NCBI RefSeq assembly: GCF_024494695.1
Contig: NZ_JANHDP010000002.1
Span: forward strand, 310,001 to 374,000
Length of the DNA stretch: 64,000 nucleotides
Origin: Natronoarchaeum rubrum
GTDB lineage: Archaea > Halobacteriota > Halobacteria > Halobacteriales > Natronoarchaeaceae
Reading direction: 5' to 3'
The translations under genes and the position numbers were made by a program. Numbering within the stretch: the stretch's first letter is position 1; every line of letters begins with the position of its first letter. Positions 55,501 to 63,703 of the stretch are shown here, piece by piece. A model generated the notes under the pieces. That model was given only the letters and a program-made list of their open reading frames with translations. It was not told the origin of the DNA and made no database searches.

Positions 55501-55532
55501 CTTTCCAATATGGAATAAGTGTTTCCCAATAT
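55501..55532. promoter_or_regulatory. Two direct repeats likely to be the XRE operator
   Basis: CTTTCCAATAT (55501-55511) and GTTTCCCAATAT (55521-55532) lie about two helical turns apart, 16-47 bases upstream of the membrane gene start, and overlap the AT-rich promoter. A regulator bound here would block the XRE operon. Confidence 0.45.
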
Positions 55533-55735
55533 ATCGGAGATACACGACCCGACGGCAGCGCCGATCGCGGGAGTTGCACCGCTGTCGCGAGTTCCGATCG
55601 GAGTGCTGTGGCTCGGCGCGGTTCGACGACGAGCCGCCCGCTCTGTGCGCGCTGGGCGTGTCCCGGTTCGGCGTCTCGACGCCGCGCGTGCCCTGACTCG
55701 CTACGTCGACACGCCCCGATGGGAACGGGGATCGC

Positions 55736-55966
55736 TCACTCCAGACAGACGTACGTCCGCGTCGTGCCGACGCCGTCCAGCGGTCGTATCCGGGCGGTCA
55801 GGACGTGCTGGAGGTCGTAGGGGCGCTTTCCTTGGAGTTCGACGACGATGTCGAAGTCGCCGGCGACGACGTGGGCCTCGCTGACGCCGTCGAACGTCCG
55901 GATCCGCTCGCACAGTTCCGACGAGGCGCCCTCGCCGACATCGATCATCGCGTATGCGCTAACCAT
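55736..55966 (-). CDS. Standalone Lrp/AsnC ligand-binding (RAM) domain protein
   Basis: A 76-residue protein (MVSAYAMIDVGEGASSELCERIRTFDGVSEAHVVAGDFDIVVELQGKRPYDLQHVLTARIRPLDGVGTTRTYVCLE) made only of the C-terminal RAM domain of Lrp regulators, without a helix-turn-helix. Such proteins bind amino acids and may modulate full-length Lrp proteins by co-assembly. I start at MVSAYAM (55966). It is divergent from the AI-2E family transporter gene across 140 bases. Confidence 0.87.
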   Translation of the reverse strand: MVSAYAMIDVGEGASSELCERIRTFDGVSEAHVVAGDFDIVVELQGKRPYDLQHVLTARIRPLDGVGTTRTYVCLE

Positions 55967-56106
55967 ACGCACCTTTCGCGGTGTGCGGTGAAAACTGGCC
56001 CCGTGACGGACGACGCCGCGGGCGCCGCGACGACGACGGCCGCTGTGGTCCGGTGCAGTTTCCAACCGTGCCGGCGGTTTTTCCCGTCGGTCTTCGAACG
56101 TCCCGT

Positions 56107-57195
56107 ATGAGCGTCATGGGCGACCACGACGCGGAGAACGTTCTCTGGGCGGCGATCGGCATCGCGCTGGCGGCGCTGGTCGGCATCGCGCTGTACAGCT
56201 ACATCGGCGCCCTCGTGTCGGCGATCTTCATCTACTACGCTGTCAGGCCGATCTACCGCCGGATCGAGGCGTATATCGAGCATCCGAACGTCGCCGTCGC
56301 GCTGACGCTGCTCGTGCTCGTGGTACCGCTGCTGCTCGTGGTCGGCTACGCTGGGTTCCTGCTGTTGAACGAGGTCGATCGGCTTCTCTCGGGCGGCGTC
56401 CTCTCCGCGCTCCGCCCCTACGTCCAGCCGTACCTCGAGTACGCCCGGCAGGGCGAGATCCAGCAGATACGGGACGCGCTCACCGGTCAGGGCGGCCTGC
56501 AGGGCGCGACCGCCGGCGCCGCGCTCCGTGATCTGGCGACCCGATTCGCGGGCGTTGTCGGGGTGTTGCTGGGGCTGCTCACCAGAACCGTGCTGATGCT
56601 GATCTTCCTGTTTTACCTGCTCCGGGACGGCCACAAGCTCCGGAACTGGTTCGTCGAGGCCGTCGACCGCGACGACCGGATCGTCTCGTTCGTGGTGGGG
56701 GTCGACGACGACCTCGAAACGGTCTTTTTCAACAACCTCGCCTTTATCGTGTTCACGGCGATCCAGGCGTCGATCATCTACTTCGGCTTCAACCTGATCG
56801 CGCCGACCAGAGCGGTCGTCGGGACGCCGGTGTTGCTCGGCGCGCTCATCGGGATCGGGACCCTCATTCCGGTCGTCGGGATGAAAATCGTGTACCTCCC
56901 CTACGCCGTCTATCTCGGAGCTCTCGCCGTGACGACGGCGACGCCGGTCTGGCATCCGGTCGCATTTCTGGCGGTTTCGGCCGTCATCGTCGACACGATC
57001 CCCGACATCGTGATCCGGCCGTACCTCTCCGGGCGGAACACGCTCCACATCGGCCTCGTGATGCTGGGCTACTTCCTCGGGGCGCTGACGTTCGGCTGGT
57101 GGGGGCTGTTTTTCGGCCCGATCGTCGTCGTCGCGGCCGTCCACTTCGGCGAGGACGTCTTCCCGTGGCTGGCCAGCGAGTACCTGCAGCGGTGA
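56107..57195 (+). CDS. AI-2E family transporter (PF01594, PerM/YdiK-type)
   Basis: A 362-residue membrane protein with about eight helices, the family centre TLLVLVVPLLLVVGYAGFLLLNEVDRLLSGG and the C-terminal block GIGTLIPVVGMKIVYLPYAVYLGALAV...ISGLVLGP-like sequence. The family is named after AI-2 export in E. coli, but members carry out various jobs including Na+/H+ exchange. AI-2 signalling is not established in haloarchaea, so the substrate is open. ATG 56107 (MSVMGDHDAEN) fits. Confidence 0.88.
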   Translation: MSVMGDHDAENVLWAAIGIALAALVGIALYSYIGALVSAIFIYYAVRPIYRRIEAYIEHPNVAVALTLLVLVVPLLLVVGYAGFLLLNEVDRLLSGGVLSALRPYVQPYLEYARQGEIQQIRDALTGQGGLQGATAGAALRDLATRFAGVVGVLLGLLTRTVLMLIFLFYLLRDGHKLRNWFVEAVDRDDRIVSFVVGVDDDLETVFFNNLAFIVFTAIQASIIYFGFNLIAPTRAVVGTPVLLGALIGIGTLIPVVGMKIVYLPYAVYLGALAVTTATPVWHPVAFLAVSAVIVDTIPDIVIRPYLSGRNTLHIGLVMLGYFLGALTFGWWGLFFGPIVVVAAVHFGEDVFPWLASEYLQR

Positions 57196-57260
57196 CAGCG
57201 CGGCGACACCAAACGGTAGTCTTCGCTGACGATGCGGCGACCGCCGTCTCTCGGCGAGCC

Positions 57261-57266
57261 TATATA
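57261..57266 (+). promoter_or_regulatory. TATA box of the truncated haemoglobin gene
   Basis: TATATA lies 22-27 bases upstream of ATG 57288, the standard spacing to the start site, so the mRNA should begin at or next to the start codon. Confidence 0.6.
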
Positions 57267-57287
57267 CGCTCCGTGCCAAGCCACGGT

Positions 57288-57659
57288 ATGGCAGACGGCA
57301 CCCTATACGAGCGGTTGGGTGAGCGAGACGGGATCGCGGCCGTCGTCGACGACTTCTACGATCGGCTCGTCGCCGACGAACTGCTGGGCCCCTTCTTCGA
57401 GGGCGCAGATCTGGCATCGCTGCGGCGAACGCAGACCGACTTCCTCTGCGAAGCGGCGGGTGGCCCCGAGAGCTACGACGCTGCGCCGATCCACGAAGCG
57501 CACAGCCACGTCCCGTTCGAGCCCGAGCACATCGAGCGCGCGGTCGCGTTGCTGTACGAGAGCCTCGACGCGTTCGACGTTCCTCGAGAGGACGCCGACG
57601 CCGTCGTCGCGGCGGTCGCCGCGTACGAGGACGACCTGTTGGCGGATCCCGAGGAGTAG
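57288..57659 (+). CDS. Group I truncated haemoglobin
   Basis: A 123-residue trHb (TLYERLGERDGIAAVVDDFYDRLVADELLGPFF ... TDFLCEAAGGPESYDAAPIHEAHSHVPFEPEHIERAV). The proximal haem ligand is His72 (EAHSHV) and the usual GG loop (AGGP) is present. Tyr or Gln distal residues cannot be placed with certainty by eye. trHbs detoxify NO or bind O2. It has its own promoter (TATATA) and stands alone between the AI-2E gene and a PHP gene; it is about 3 kb from the H-NOX sensor. Confidence 0.9.
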   Translation: MADGTLYERLGERDGIAAVVDDFYDRLVADELLGPFFEGADLASLRRTQTDFLCEAAGGPESYDAAPIHEAHSHVPFEPEHIERAVALLYESLDAFDVPREDADAVVAAVAAYEDDLLADPEE

Positions 57660-57789
57660 CTGCCCGACGCGGCGGGGCCGGTCCGTCACCGCTCGGTCGT
57701 GCTCGACGCCGACGCCGCGACGAGCCGTCGATCGCCGACGGCCGATGGTTAGGCCCAACTCACAACCCTCTCGACGTCGTATCTGACGT

Positions 57790-58491
57790 ATGTTCGCGGT
57801 CGATCTCCACTCGCACACGCGCTTCTTCCACGGACGGCGACGCCTCGGCGACCTGTTCGACCCGGTCGGCGTCGAACTGCTCGCGCGGATGGCTGCCAGG
57901 CGAGGACTCGACGGACTGGCGACCACGAATCACGACTACTACACGCACTTCGAGGATCGAAACTCCGTGTCGGTGCTACCGGGCATCGAGGTGACGACCA
58001 GCGACGGCCACGTGCTGGTCGTCGGCTCGGACCCGCCCGCCGAGACCGAACCGGGCGAGCTCACGCCGACCGAGACCGTCGAACTGGCCCACGAACGGGA
58101 CTGCGCTGCGATCCTGGCGCATCCGTTCCGCGACAGCAGCCTGCGCGAAGCCGACGCCGGGTTCGACGCCGTCGAGATCAACGGCAAGCACCCCCGGACC
58201 AGCGACTGGGTGCGCGATCTCGCCGACGATCTGGACCTGCCGCTCGTGGGCGGGAGCGACGCGCACTACCCGATCGAGGTCGGGCGGGCCCACACCGCGA
58301 TCGACGCCGAGGAGCTCACGGTCGAGAGCGTCGTCGCGGCGATCCGGGACGGCCGAGTCGAGGCTCGCGTCGACGAGTGGCTCCCCCAGCGGGCGATCCG
58401 CAAGGGGTACCGGTTCGTCCACGGCCGGAAAGGCCACTTCGAGCGCCCGGAGGTGACGACGCCGGGGTTCGGCGTCCCGCCCGAGGAGTGA
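57790..58491 (+). CDS. PHP-domain metal-dependent phosphoesterase
   Basis: A 233-residue PHP protein: DLHSHTRFFHG begins the metal-binding set, TTNHDYYTHFED continues it, then ILAHPFRDSS and GGSDAHYPIEVG supply further His/Asp ligands. So the trinuclear metal site looks complete. It resembles TrpH/YciV and the archaeal PHP-ESP proteins, which hydrolyse phosphate esters, including 5'-to-3' nucleotide or oligonucleotide substrates. The exact substrate is unknown. Confidence 0.88.
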   Translation: MFAVDLHSHTRFFHGRRRLGDLFDPVGVELLARMAARRGLDGLATTNHDYYTHFEDRNSVSVLPGIEVTTSDGHVLVVGSDPPAETEPGELTPTETVELAHERDCAAILAHPFRDSSLREADAGFDAVEINGKHPRTSDWVRDLADDLDLPLVGGSDAHYPIEVGRAHTAIDAEELTVESVVAAIRDGRVEARVDEWLPQRAIRKGYRFVHGRKGHFERPEVTTPGFGVPPEE

Positions 58492-58523
58492 GAACCGCCG
58501 AAAGTCGATGTTACGCACCGCGG

Positions 58524-58934
58524 TCAACGCTGCTCGTCCAGAATCAGCCGCGTCTTCGTGCTCACGACGTCTTCGAGCTCGCGGGACTTGGTGATCAGCT
58601 CGTTGAGCGCCTGCGTGTCGGCGGCGTCGACGATCAGCACGACGTCCTCCTCGCCGCTGACCTGCCAGACGAAGTCGACGAGCTGCCACTCGGCCATCCG
58701 CGCGGACACCGCGGTCGTGTCGACGTCGACCGCGACGCTGACCTCGACCATCGCCTTGACGTTGCCCGTCCGGGTCGAGACGGTGAAACGGTCGATGACG
58801 CCGTCCTCGGTCATCCGCTCGACGCGATTTCTGACGGTGCCCTCGGAGGTCCCGACCTGCTCTGCGATCTCGGTGTACGGCGTCCGGGCGTCCCGCCGCA
58901 ACACGTCCAGAATCTGTTGGTCGAGCTCGTCCAT
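58524..58934 (-). CDS. Lrp/AsnC family regulator divergent from carA
   Basis: A 136-residue regulator: HTH (MDELDQQILDVLRRDARTPYTEIAEQVGTSEGTVRNRVERMTEDGVI) and a RAM domain (VDFVWQVSGEEDVVLIVDAADTQALNELITKSRELE). I start at MDELDQQ (58934). It is divergent from carA across 106 bases that contain a perfect 17-bp palindrome. Control of carbamoyl-phosphate synthesis and of itself is therefore likely; the effector, perhaps an amino acid such as arginine or glutamine, is not shown by the sequence. Confidence 0.92.
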   Translation of the reverse strand: MDELDQQILDVLRRDARTPYTEIAEQVGTSEGTVRNRVERMTEDGVIDRFTVSTRTGNVKAMVEVSVAVDVDTTAVSARMAEWQLVDFVWQVSGEEDVVLIVDAADTQALNELITKSRELEDVVSTKTRLILDEQR

Positions 58935-58970
58935 TGGATGGCCGAGCCTACGTCGGGGGTCCACTTACCC

Positions 58971-58987
58971 GTTACGAAATTCGTAAC
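58971..58987. promoter_or_regulatory. Perfect palindrome, candidate Lrp operator for carA and lrp
   Basis: GTTACGAA A TTCGTAAC, 17 bases, perfectly symmetric about one central A. It sits between the lrp start and the TATA-like GCTTTATG (59004-59011) of carA. A second half-site, TCGTAAC, lies at 59033-59039, at the carA start, about five helical turns away. This arrangement fits a dimeric or octameric regulator of both genes. Confidence 0.7.
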
Positions 58988-59040
58988 TTCGCTTCGAAAG
59001 CAAGCTTTATGCACGGGAACGCCATACGCATATCGTAACG

Positions 59041-60123
59041 ATGGATGCCTACGTAGCGCTCGAGGGCGGTCACGTGGTCGAAGCCCGTGGTCGCGTTCCG
59101 GGAAGTACACGCGGCGAACTCGTTTTCACGACGGCGTACACGGGCTACGAGGAGAGCCTGACCGACCCCTCCTACGAGGAACAGGTCCTGACCTTCTCGT
59201 ACCCGCTGATCGGCAACTACGGCGTCCGGGAGGACCGCTTCGAGTCCGACCGGGTCCACCCCAACGCCGTCGTCGCCCGCGAGCTCACCGACGAGGTCGT
59301 CGAGTGGCTCGACGAGGAAGACACGCCCGCGGTCGACCACCTCGACACCCGCGACCTCGTGACCGACATCCGCGAGGGCGGCGCCATGAAGTGCGGTATC
59401 GTCGTCGGCGAGGACGTCACCGAGCAGGACGCGCTCGACGAGCTTGACGGCTGCAAGGGGATGAGCGACCACACCGAGATCGGCGCGCAGGTCAGCGTCG
59501 ACGAGCCCGAACACCACGCGGGCGCCGACGACGGCGTCGACGCCTCGGTCACGCTGATCGACTGCGGCGCGAAGGGCTCGATCGTCGACTCGCTGAACGA
59601 GCGCGGCGCCGACGTCGACGTGCTGCCCCACGACGCGAGCGTCGAGGACGTCGAGAGCTACGACACCGACGTTCTGTTCATCTCGAACGGCCCCGGCGAC
59701 CCCGCGAACTTCGAGGCCACGATCGATCTGGTCGACCACTTCGCCGGCGAGGTCCCCCTCGCGGGCATCTGTCTCGGCCAGCAGATCGTCGCCGAGGCGC
59801 TGGGCGGCACCACCGAGAAGATGGACTTCGGCCACCGCGGCGTCAACCAGCCCGTCATGGACGTCCGCACCAATCAGGTCGTCATGACGACGCAGAACCA
59901 CGGCTACACCGTCGACGAGCCCGGCGAGACGCTGGAGGTCACCCAGTTCAACGTCAACGACGACACACCCGAGGGGCTCGACAACGACGAACTCGACATC
60001 ATCACGCGCCAGTACCACCCCGAGGCCAACCCGGGCCCGAACGACTCGCTCGACTTCTTCGACGACGTGCTCGCGATGACCGACCCCGCCTCGTCGCAGA
60101 CCGCCGTCACGGCCGACGACTGA
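59041..60123 (+). CDS. carA: Carbamoyl-phosphate synthase small subunit
   Basis: A 360-residue CarA: N-terminal swivel-like domain (MDAYVALEGGHVVEARGRVPGSTRGELVFTTAYTGYEESLTDPSY) and a class I glutamine amidotransferase domain with catalytic Cys244 (AGICLGQQIVAEALGG) and His/Glu in ITRQYHPEANPGP. It supplies ammonia to CarB for pyrimidines and arginine. carB is not in the window and nothing else follows in the operon. The start sits about 30 bases after a TATA-like GCTTTATG. Confidence 0.97.
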   Translation: MDAYVALEGGHVVEARGRVPGSTRGELVFTTAYTGYEESLTDPSYEEQVLTFSYPLIGNYGVREDRFESDRVHPNAVVARELTDEVVEWLDEEDTPAVDHLDTRDLVTDIREGGAMKCGIVVGEDVTEQDALDELDGCKGMSDHTEIGAQVSVDEPEHHAGADDGVDASVTLIDCGAKGSIVDSLNERGADVDVLPHDASVEDVESYDTDVLFISNGPGDPANFEATIDLVDHFAGEVPLAGICLGQQIVAEALGGTTEKMDFGHRGVNQPVMDVRTNQVVMTTQNHGYTVDEPGETLEVTQFNVNDDTPEGLDNDELDIITRQYHPEANPGPNDSLDFFDDVLAMTDPASSQTAVTADD

Positions 60124-60220
60124 GTGTCGGCGACCGTTCGATCTGCCCCTGTTGAGAGGATGTGGCGGACGTATTTTACGTCTCTTTCACTCGACGTCCG
60201 TTAGCTGTTGCGCCGTACTA

Positions 60221-60517
60221 TCAAAGAAATGTAGATGCCAGCAGGACGAGCGCGATGAGAAAGACGATACCGTAGAGGATGAGGACGAGACCTGAGGTTC
60301 CGGAATCCGTATCTCCGCCGCTCCTGTCCGGCCCAGTTCCGCCATCGACCGTGTAACCCATCGACTCGAGGGCTGCGGCCCCTGGATCCTCGTGATTGCC
60401 GTCGACACGACCATTTTCTCTCCCGCCGTTTCCGCTCACGTCGCCCATGCCAGTTCGGCCCATGTCAGTTCCGCCCGTGACAGTCCCGCTAATGTCGCCT
60501 CCGCTATCGCCGTCCAT
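60221..60517 (-). CDS. Gly-rich protein with C-terminal membrane anchor and pentapeptide repeats
   Basis: A 98-residue protein. The N-terminal part is Gly/Asp/Ser/Thr-rich and contains tandem pentapeptides (GTVTG, GTDMG, RTGMG). The C-terminus is a single membrane helix (GLVLILYGIVFLIALVLLAST) that ends the protein, a tail-anchor layout. It is unrecognised. An AT-rich region upstream may be the promoter. Confidence is limited by the low-complexity composition. Confidence 0.5.
   Translation of the reverse strand: MDGDSGGDISGTVTGGTDMGRTGMGDVSGNGGRENGRVDGNHEDPGAAALESMGYTVDGGTGPDRSGGDTDSGTSGLVLILYGIVFLIALVLLASTFL
60443..60502 (-). repeat. 15-bp tandem repeats encoding pentapeptides
   Basis: Four adjacent 15-base units (60443-60457, 60458-60472, 60473-60487, 60488-60502) are variants of GCCCATGTCAGTTCC as read on the plus strand; the last is the most diverged. 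They encode the pentapeptides in the tail-anchored protein and are a likely site of length variation. Confidence 0.6.
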
Positions 60518-60778
60518 ATTTCACCTACTCCACTTCCACTAATAAAACTTCGTTTGAATTGACATGACGTCTTCCGGATCAATCGTGGAATCACCGTACT
60601 GATCGAGGGAAGATCGTATTCACTCGACCGCTGAGGCTCTCAGCCGAGCCCTCGATCTCGTTTTCGCGCTTCTTTCGCCTCTTTCACCGGTGGCATCCTA
60701 CTGAGCGCGAGCGAACGCAGACTCGACGAGCGTTCACCGGCGTCATCCAAAAGTAGCCCGAGCGGCTAGTCCATCCGT

Positions 60779-61012
60779 ATGACCGACTCCTGCCCCAACT
60801 GCGGCGCGCCATACAGCGCGACGACCACCGTCGAGATGGGCGACCGGTACGAGGGGGCGTTCGGCGCCACCCCGCGAACGCTGCTGACCGACTACGTTCG
60901 CGTCTGTTCGGACCCGGAGGCCGCCCAGCGCGCCGGTCGGGAGTCCCACGTCGACCTCGACGTGTTTCTTCACAGCGCGAGCGACCTCGGCGCGGGCAAC
61001 GCGACCGCGTAG
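60779..61012 (+). CDS. Small protein with one CPNCG knuckle, 77 aa
   Basis: It begins MTDSCPNCGAPYSATTTVEMGDRYEGAFGATPRTLLTDYVRVCSDPEAAQRAG. Only one C-x2-C pair and a single further Cys are visible, so a complete zinc site is not certain. The remainder is hydrophilic. No homologue is recognised by eye. The gap 60518-60778 before it contains AT-rich promoter-like sequence only. Confidence 0.45.
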   Translation: MTDSCPNCGAPYSATTTVEMGDRYEGAFGATPRTLLTDYVRVCSDPEAAQRAGRESHVDLDVFLHSASDLGAGNATA

Positions 61013-61145
61013 AGACTGCGACGTGCGTTCGCAGCGGCGTCGACGAGCACGGCCGAGTCGGCGCAGTGGATACCGGCACGACGACCCGCGCCTAGCTCGA
61101 CGCCGAACCATCACGAATATAATGAGTGGACCGATACGTGAACGT

Positions 61146-61463
61146 ATGTCGCAACGCGTATCGGCCCCGAACGGACGCTGCACCCTCGGCCGACCCCTCC
61201 CGATCTCGCTGGACACGGCTAACCCGATGAGCTGGCGGCTCGGCGAGCGGAACACCGATGACACGGCGACGCTCGGCGAGTGGGAACACGCCAGCGGGCG
61301 CGTCGTCACGATCTTCGAGGCGACGCCCGACACGGCGATCCTGCGCTGCAAGACGCCGGCCGGCCGGGAGCGGTACTACGGCATGGCGAGGATCGACCTC
61401 GAACGAGAGATCGAAGCGTTCGAGCGCGCAGACGGCTGGCGGGGCTCGGCGGGCGGCCTGTAA
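61146..61463 (+). CDS. Hypothetical 105-aa protein
   Basis: The protein begins MSQRVSAPNGRCTLGRPLPISLDTANPMSWRLGERNTDDTATLGEWEH, and a beta-rich part follows (GRVVTIFEATPDTAILRCKTPAGRERYYGMARIDLEREIEAFERADG). A TATA-like AATATAAT (61113-61120) lies about 29 bases before ATG 61146, which would make a leaderless mRNA and favours this start over ATG 61122. It is unrecognised and has no obvious motif. Confidence 0.55.
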   Translation: MSQRVSAPNGRCTLGRPLPISLDTANPMSWRLGERNTDDTATLGEWEHASGRVVTIFEATPDTAILRCKTPAGRERYYGMARIDLEREIEAFERADGWRGSAGGL

Positions 61464-61486
61464 GTGTGGTCGACCGTCCCGACGCT

Positions 61487-62479
61487 TCACCGCGCGTCCG
61501 GACTTTCCTCGGTGTACTCCTCGATCGTCGCGTCGTCGACGGCGTCGAGCACGTGCTCGGGCCCAAGCACCTCGACTAGTCGCTCGACGCCGCCGTCCGC
61601 TCGCGACTGGGCTTCGGCGTCCGTGAGGCGCGTCTCGAACGCGCGGTCGATGTAGCGCTCTCGCAGTTCTTCCAGTCGCTCGTCGTTCAGGCCGTGATCG
61701 TCCTCGATCTCGTTCTCGAACCACTCGCGCCAGCGGTCCCGGTCGGCCCACTCGCCGGAGAACTCGCCGTCCTGTCGCAGCCAGTCGTACTCCGTCGCGA
61801 CGCCCTCGGGATACCCCTGCGCGATGCGGTGGTCCTCGAGCAGACAGCGCGCGACGTGGGCGCCGTTGCCCGCCGCGACGATCGCCTGGGCGCTCCGGTT
61901 GCCCGCGGGCGAGGCCACGTACAGCCCCTCGAACGGCGTCCGACCGTCCGCGTCGGGGTACTCCGGATCGAACCGCTCCTCCAGTTCGCCGTGGTGTTCG
62001 TGCTCCTCGAACATCGCGTCGTCGTCCAGCGGGCGGAGGTAGGAGCCGTCGTACCACGCCGCGGCGATGACGTACGCCGCGGCGACGCGGCGCCCCTCGT
62101 CGGTCTCGACGACGAACCGGGCGTCGTCCGGCGCCGAGGTATCACCCTCCGCCCGCTCGACGGCTTCGACCAGCTCGCGGCGAAGCCGACAGCCCGCCCG
62201 GTCGACGTGCTCGTGCATCAACTCGTGGAAGGTGTCCACGTCGATCCCCGCCGGGAAGCCGAGGTAGTTTTCGAGGTACGCGCACCGGCGCAGCGCCGCC
62301 GGCCCGCGATCGAAGACCACCGTATCGAGGCCGTACCGGGCCGCGAACACGGCCGCCGAGCAGCCCGCCGGCCCGCCGCCGATCACGACGACGTCGCGCG
62401 TCGCGTCGACCTCGGCGTCGTTCGCCTCGGCTTCGGCGTCGCTCGCCGCGTCGACGTCCTCGTCGTTCTCCGTACTCAT
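61487..62479 (-). CDS. FAD/NAD(P)-dependent oxidoreductase linked to iron uptake (thioredoxin-reductase-like)
   Basis: A 330-residue flavoprotein with an acidic N-terminal extension then VVVIGGGPAGCSAAVFAARYGLDTVVFDRG (FAD loop at about residues 32-40) and GLYVASPAGNRSAQAIVAAGNGAHVA. No redox-active CxxC is present, so it is not a thioredoxin reductase in the strict sense. It overlaps the iron-type substrate-binding gene upstream by four bases, so the two are coupled. It may reduce an imported ferric siderophore or another haem/iron carrier; this is an inference from context. Confidence 0.82.
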   Translation of the reverse strand: MSTENDEDVDAASDAEAEANDAEVDATRDVVVIGGGPAGCSAAVFAARYGLDTVVFDRGPAALRRCAYLENYLGFPAGIDVDTFHELMHEHVDRAGCRLRRELVEAVERAEGDTSAPDDARFVVETDEGRRVAAAYVIAAAWYDGSYLRPLDDDAMFEEHEHHGELEERFDPEYPDADGRTPFEGLYVASPAGNRSAQAIVAAGNGAHVARCLLEDHRIAQGYPEGVATEYDWLRQDGEFSGEWADRDRWREWFENEIEDDHGLNDERLEELRERYIDRAFETRLTDAEAQSRADGGVERLVEVLGPEHVLDAVDDATIEEYTEESPDAR

Positions 62480-63585
62480 AGCTCTCCCTTGACGATCTCG
62501 GCGACGCGCTCGCGGTCGAACAGCTGCTCGTCGCCGAACTCGTCGGGATAGAGGTCCTGGGCTGCCCGTTCGGTCTGGAACAGGTTGATGATCGGACCCT
62601 GGTAGGTCATGCCGCCGTAGATGACGCGGTCGTTCTGGACCGCCCGGAGTTCGCTCGCAACGTCGTGGTTGCGCATGTGCGAGACGAAGGTCTCTCGGAA
62701 GCTCTCCTCGGTGACCCGACCCTGCTGGCGGATGGCGATCACGTCGGGATCGACTTCCAGCAGCGTCTCGTAGTCGATCGTCCCGCGGCTCGCGTGGAAG
62801 TCGGCGACGTCGCTCTGGGCCAGCGCGCGCCCGACGTTCAGGTCGTTCCAGTGCTTGGACTGGGTGCCCTCGTTGATGACGTAGGGGTAGAACGCCTCCG
62901 GCGGGACCGACTTCGGGAACAGCACGGCGACGCTCGGCGTCTCCTCGGGGAGCCGGGACTGGAGCGTCGAGCGGAACTCATCGTGTAGCTCCGCGAACGC
63001 CTCGTAGCGCTCCTGTTCCTGGAACATCTCCGCGACCTTTTCGAAGGCTTCGTACAGCGTGTACCGCTGGTAGTCGTGCCAGGAGTAACTCCCCGAGAAG
63101 ATCGTGTTGCCGAAGAACGGCCCGACGTCCGATTCGACGTCGCCGACGTCCTCCTGGGACCACTGGATCCGGTTGATCATGAAGTTCGGGTCGATCAGGT
63201 GAACGTCGGCGTCGAGTTCGTAGAACACCTCCTGATCGGTGCCGTCCTGCCAGAGCTGGGTGAGCTCGCTCTTGTCCACCGAGACTCCCGGAAGCTCGTC
63301 GTAGTGGTGCGAGCCGAACCGTTGCCGGATCCCGATCGCGGTGAGGCCGTCGGCCTGCCCGAGCGCGACGCCCATGTCCGCGTAATCGCCGGTGTAGGGG
63401 AACCACGTCTCGGGCACCGCGTCGAACTCGACGGTGCCGACGGGCTCCATCGTTACCGAGTACGCGCCGTCCGCGTCGTCGTCGCTCGAATCGCCGTACG
63501 TCGTACAGCCGGCCATCCCGCCGGCTGCGGCGGCAGCGGCGGTCGTCAGTACGTTGCGTCTCGTCGTGCCGGATCGTTCAACCAT
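62476..63585 (-). CDS. Iron/siderophore ABC transporter substrate-binding lipoprotein
   Basis: A 369-residue protein with a Tat-type leader: twin arginines in TTRRNVLTTAAAAAAGG and a lipobox ending in MAGC. The mature part has the periplasmic iron-carrier-binding fold (DADVHLIDPNFMINR, TIDYETLLEVDPDVIAIRQQGRVTEESFRETF). It should bind a ferric siderophore outside the membrane and deliver it to a permease/ATPase not in the window. A perfect palindrome lies two bases before the ATG. A second related gene follows upstream on the same strand. Confidence 0.9.
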   Translation of the reverse strand: MVERSGTTRRNVLTTAAAAAAGGMAGCTTYGDSSDDDADGAYSVTMEPVGTVEFDAVPETWFPYTGDYADMGVALGQADGLTAIGIRQRFGSHHYDELPGVSVDKSELTQLWQDGTDQEVFYELDADVHLIDPNFMINRIQWSQEDVGDVESDVGPFFGNTIFSGSYSWHDYQRYTLYEAFEKVAEMFQEQERYEAFAELHDEFRSTLQSRLPEETPSVAVLFPKSVPPEAFYPYVINEGTQSKHWNDLNVGRALAQSDVADFHASRGTIDYETLLEVDPDVIAIRQQGRVTEESFRETFVSHMRNHDVASELRAVQNDRVIYGGMTYQGPIINLFQTERAAQDLYPDEFGDEQLFDRERVAEIVKGEL

Positions 63586-63587
63586 GG

Positions 63588-63607
63588 TTTTTAGGCTGGC
63601 CTAAAAA
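63588..63607. promoter_or_regulatory. Iron-box-like palindrome (DtxR/Idr/SirR type) at the substrate-binding gene start
   Basis: TTTTTAGGC and GCCTAAAAA flank TG, a perfect 9+2+9 inverted repeat two bases before the ATG at 63585. The core TTAGGC..GCCTAA matches the kind of site bound by DtxR-family iron regulators. A TATA-like TTTTGAATTTTTA lies just upstream on the minus strand, so bound repressor would cover the transcription start. Confidence 0.7.
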
Positions 63608-63703
63608 TTCAAAAGCGTTCCGATGCGATCCGCCGTCGACCGGCGGTCCGAGCCCGTCGCTCGGCGCGATCGTGGCGGACACCGATCGACCGCGGACGCC
63701 GAG

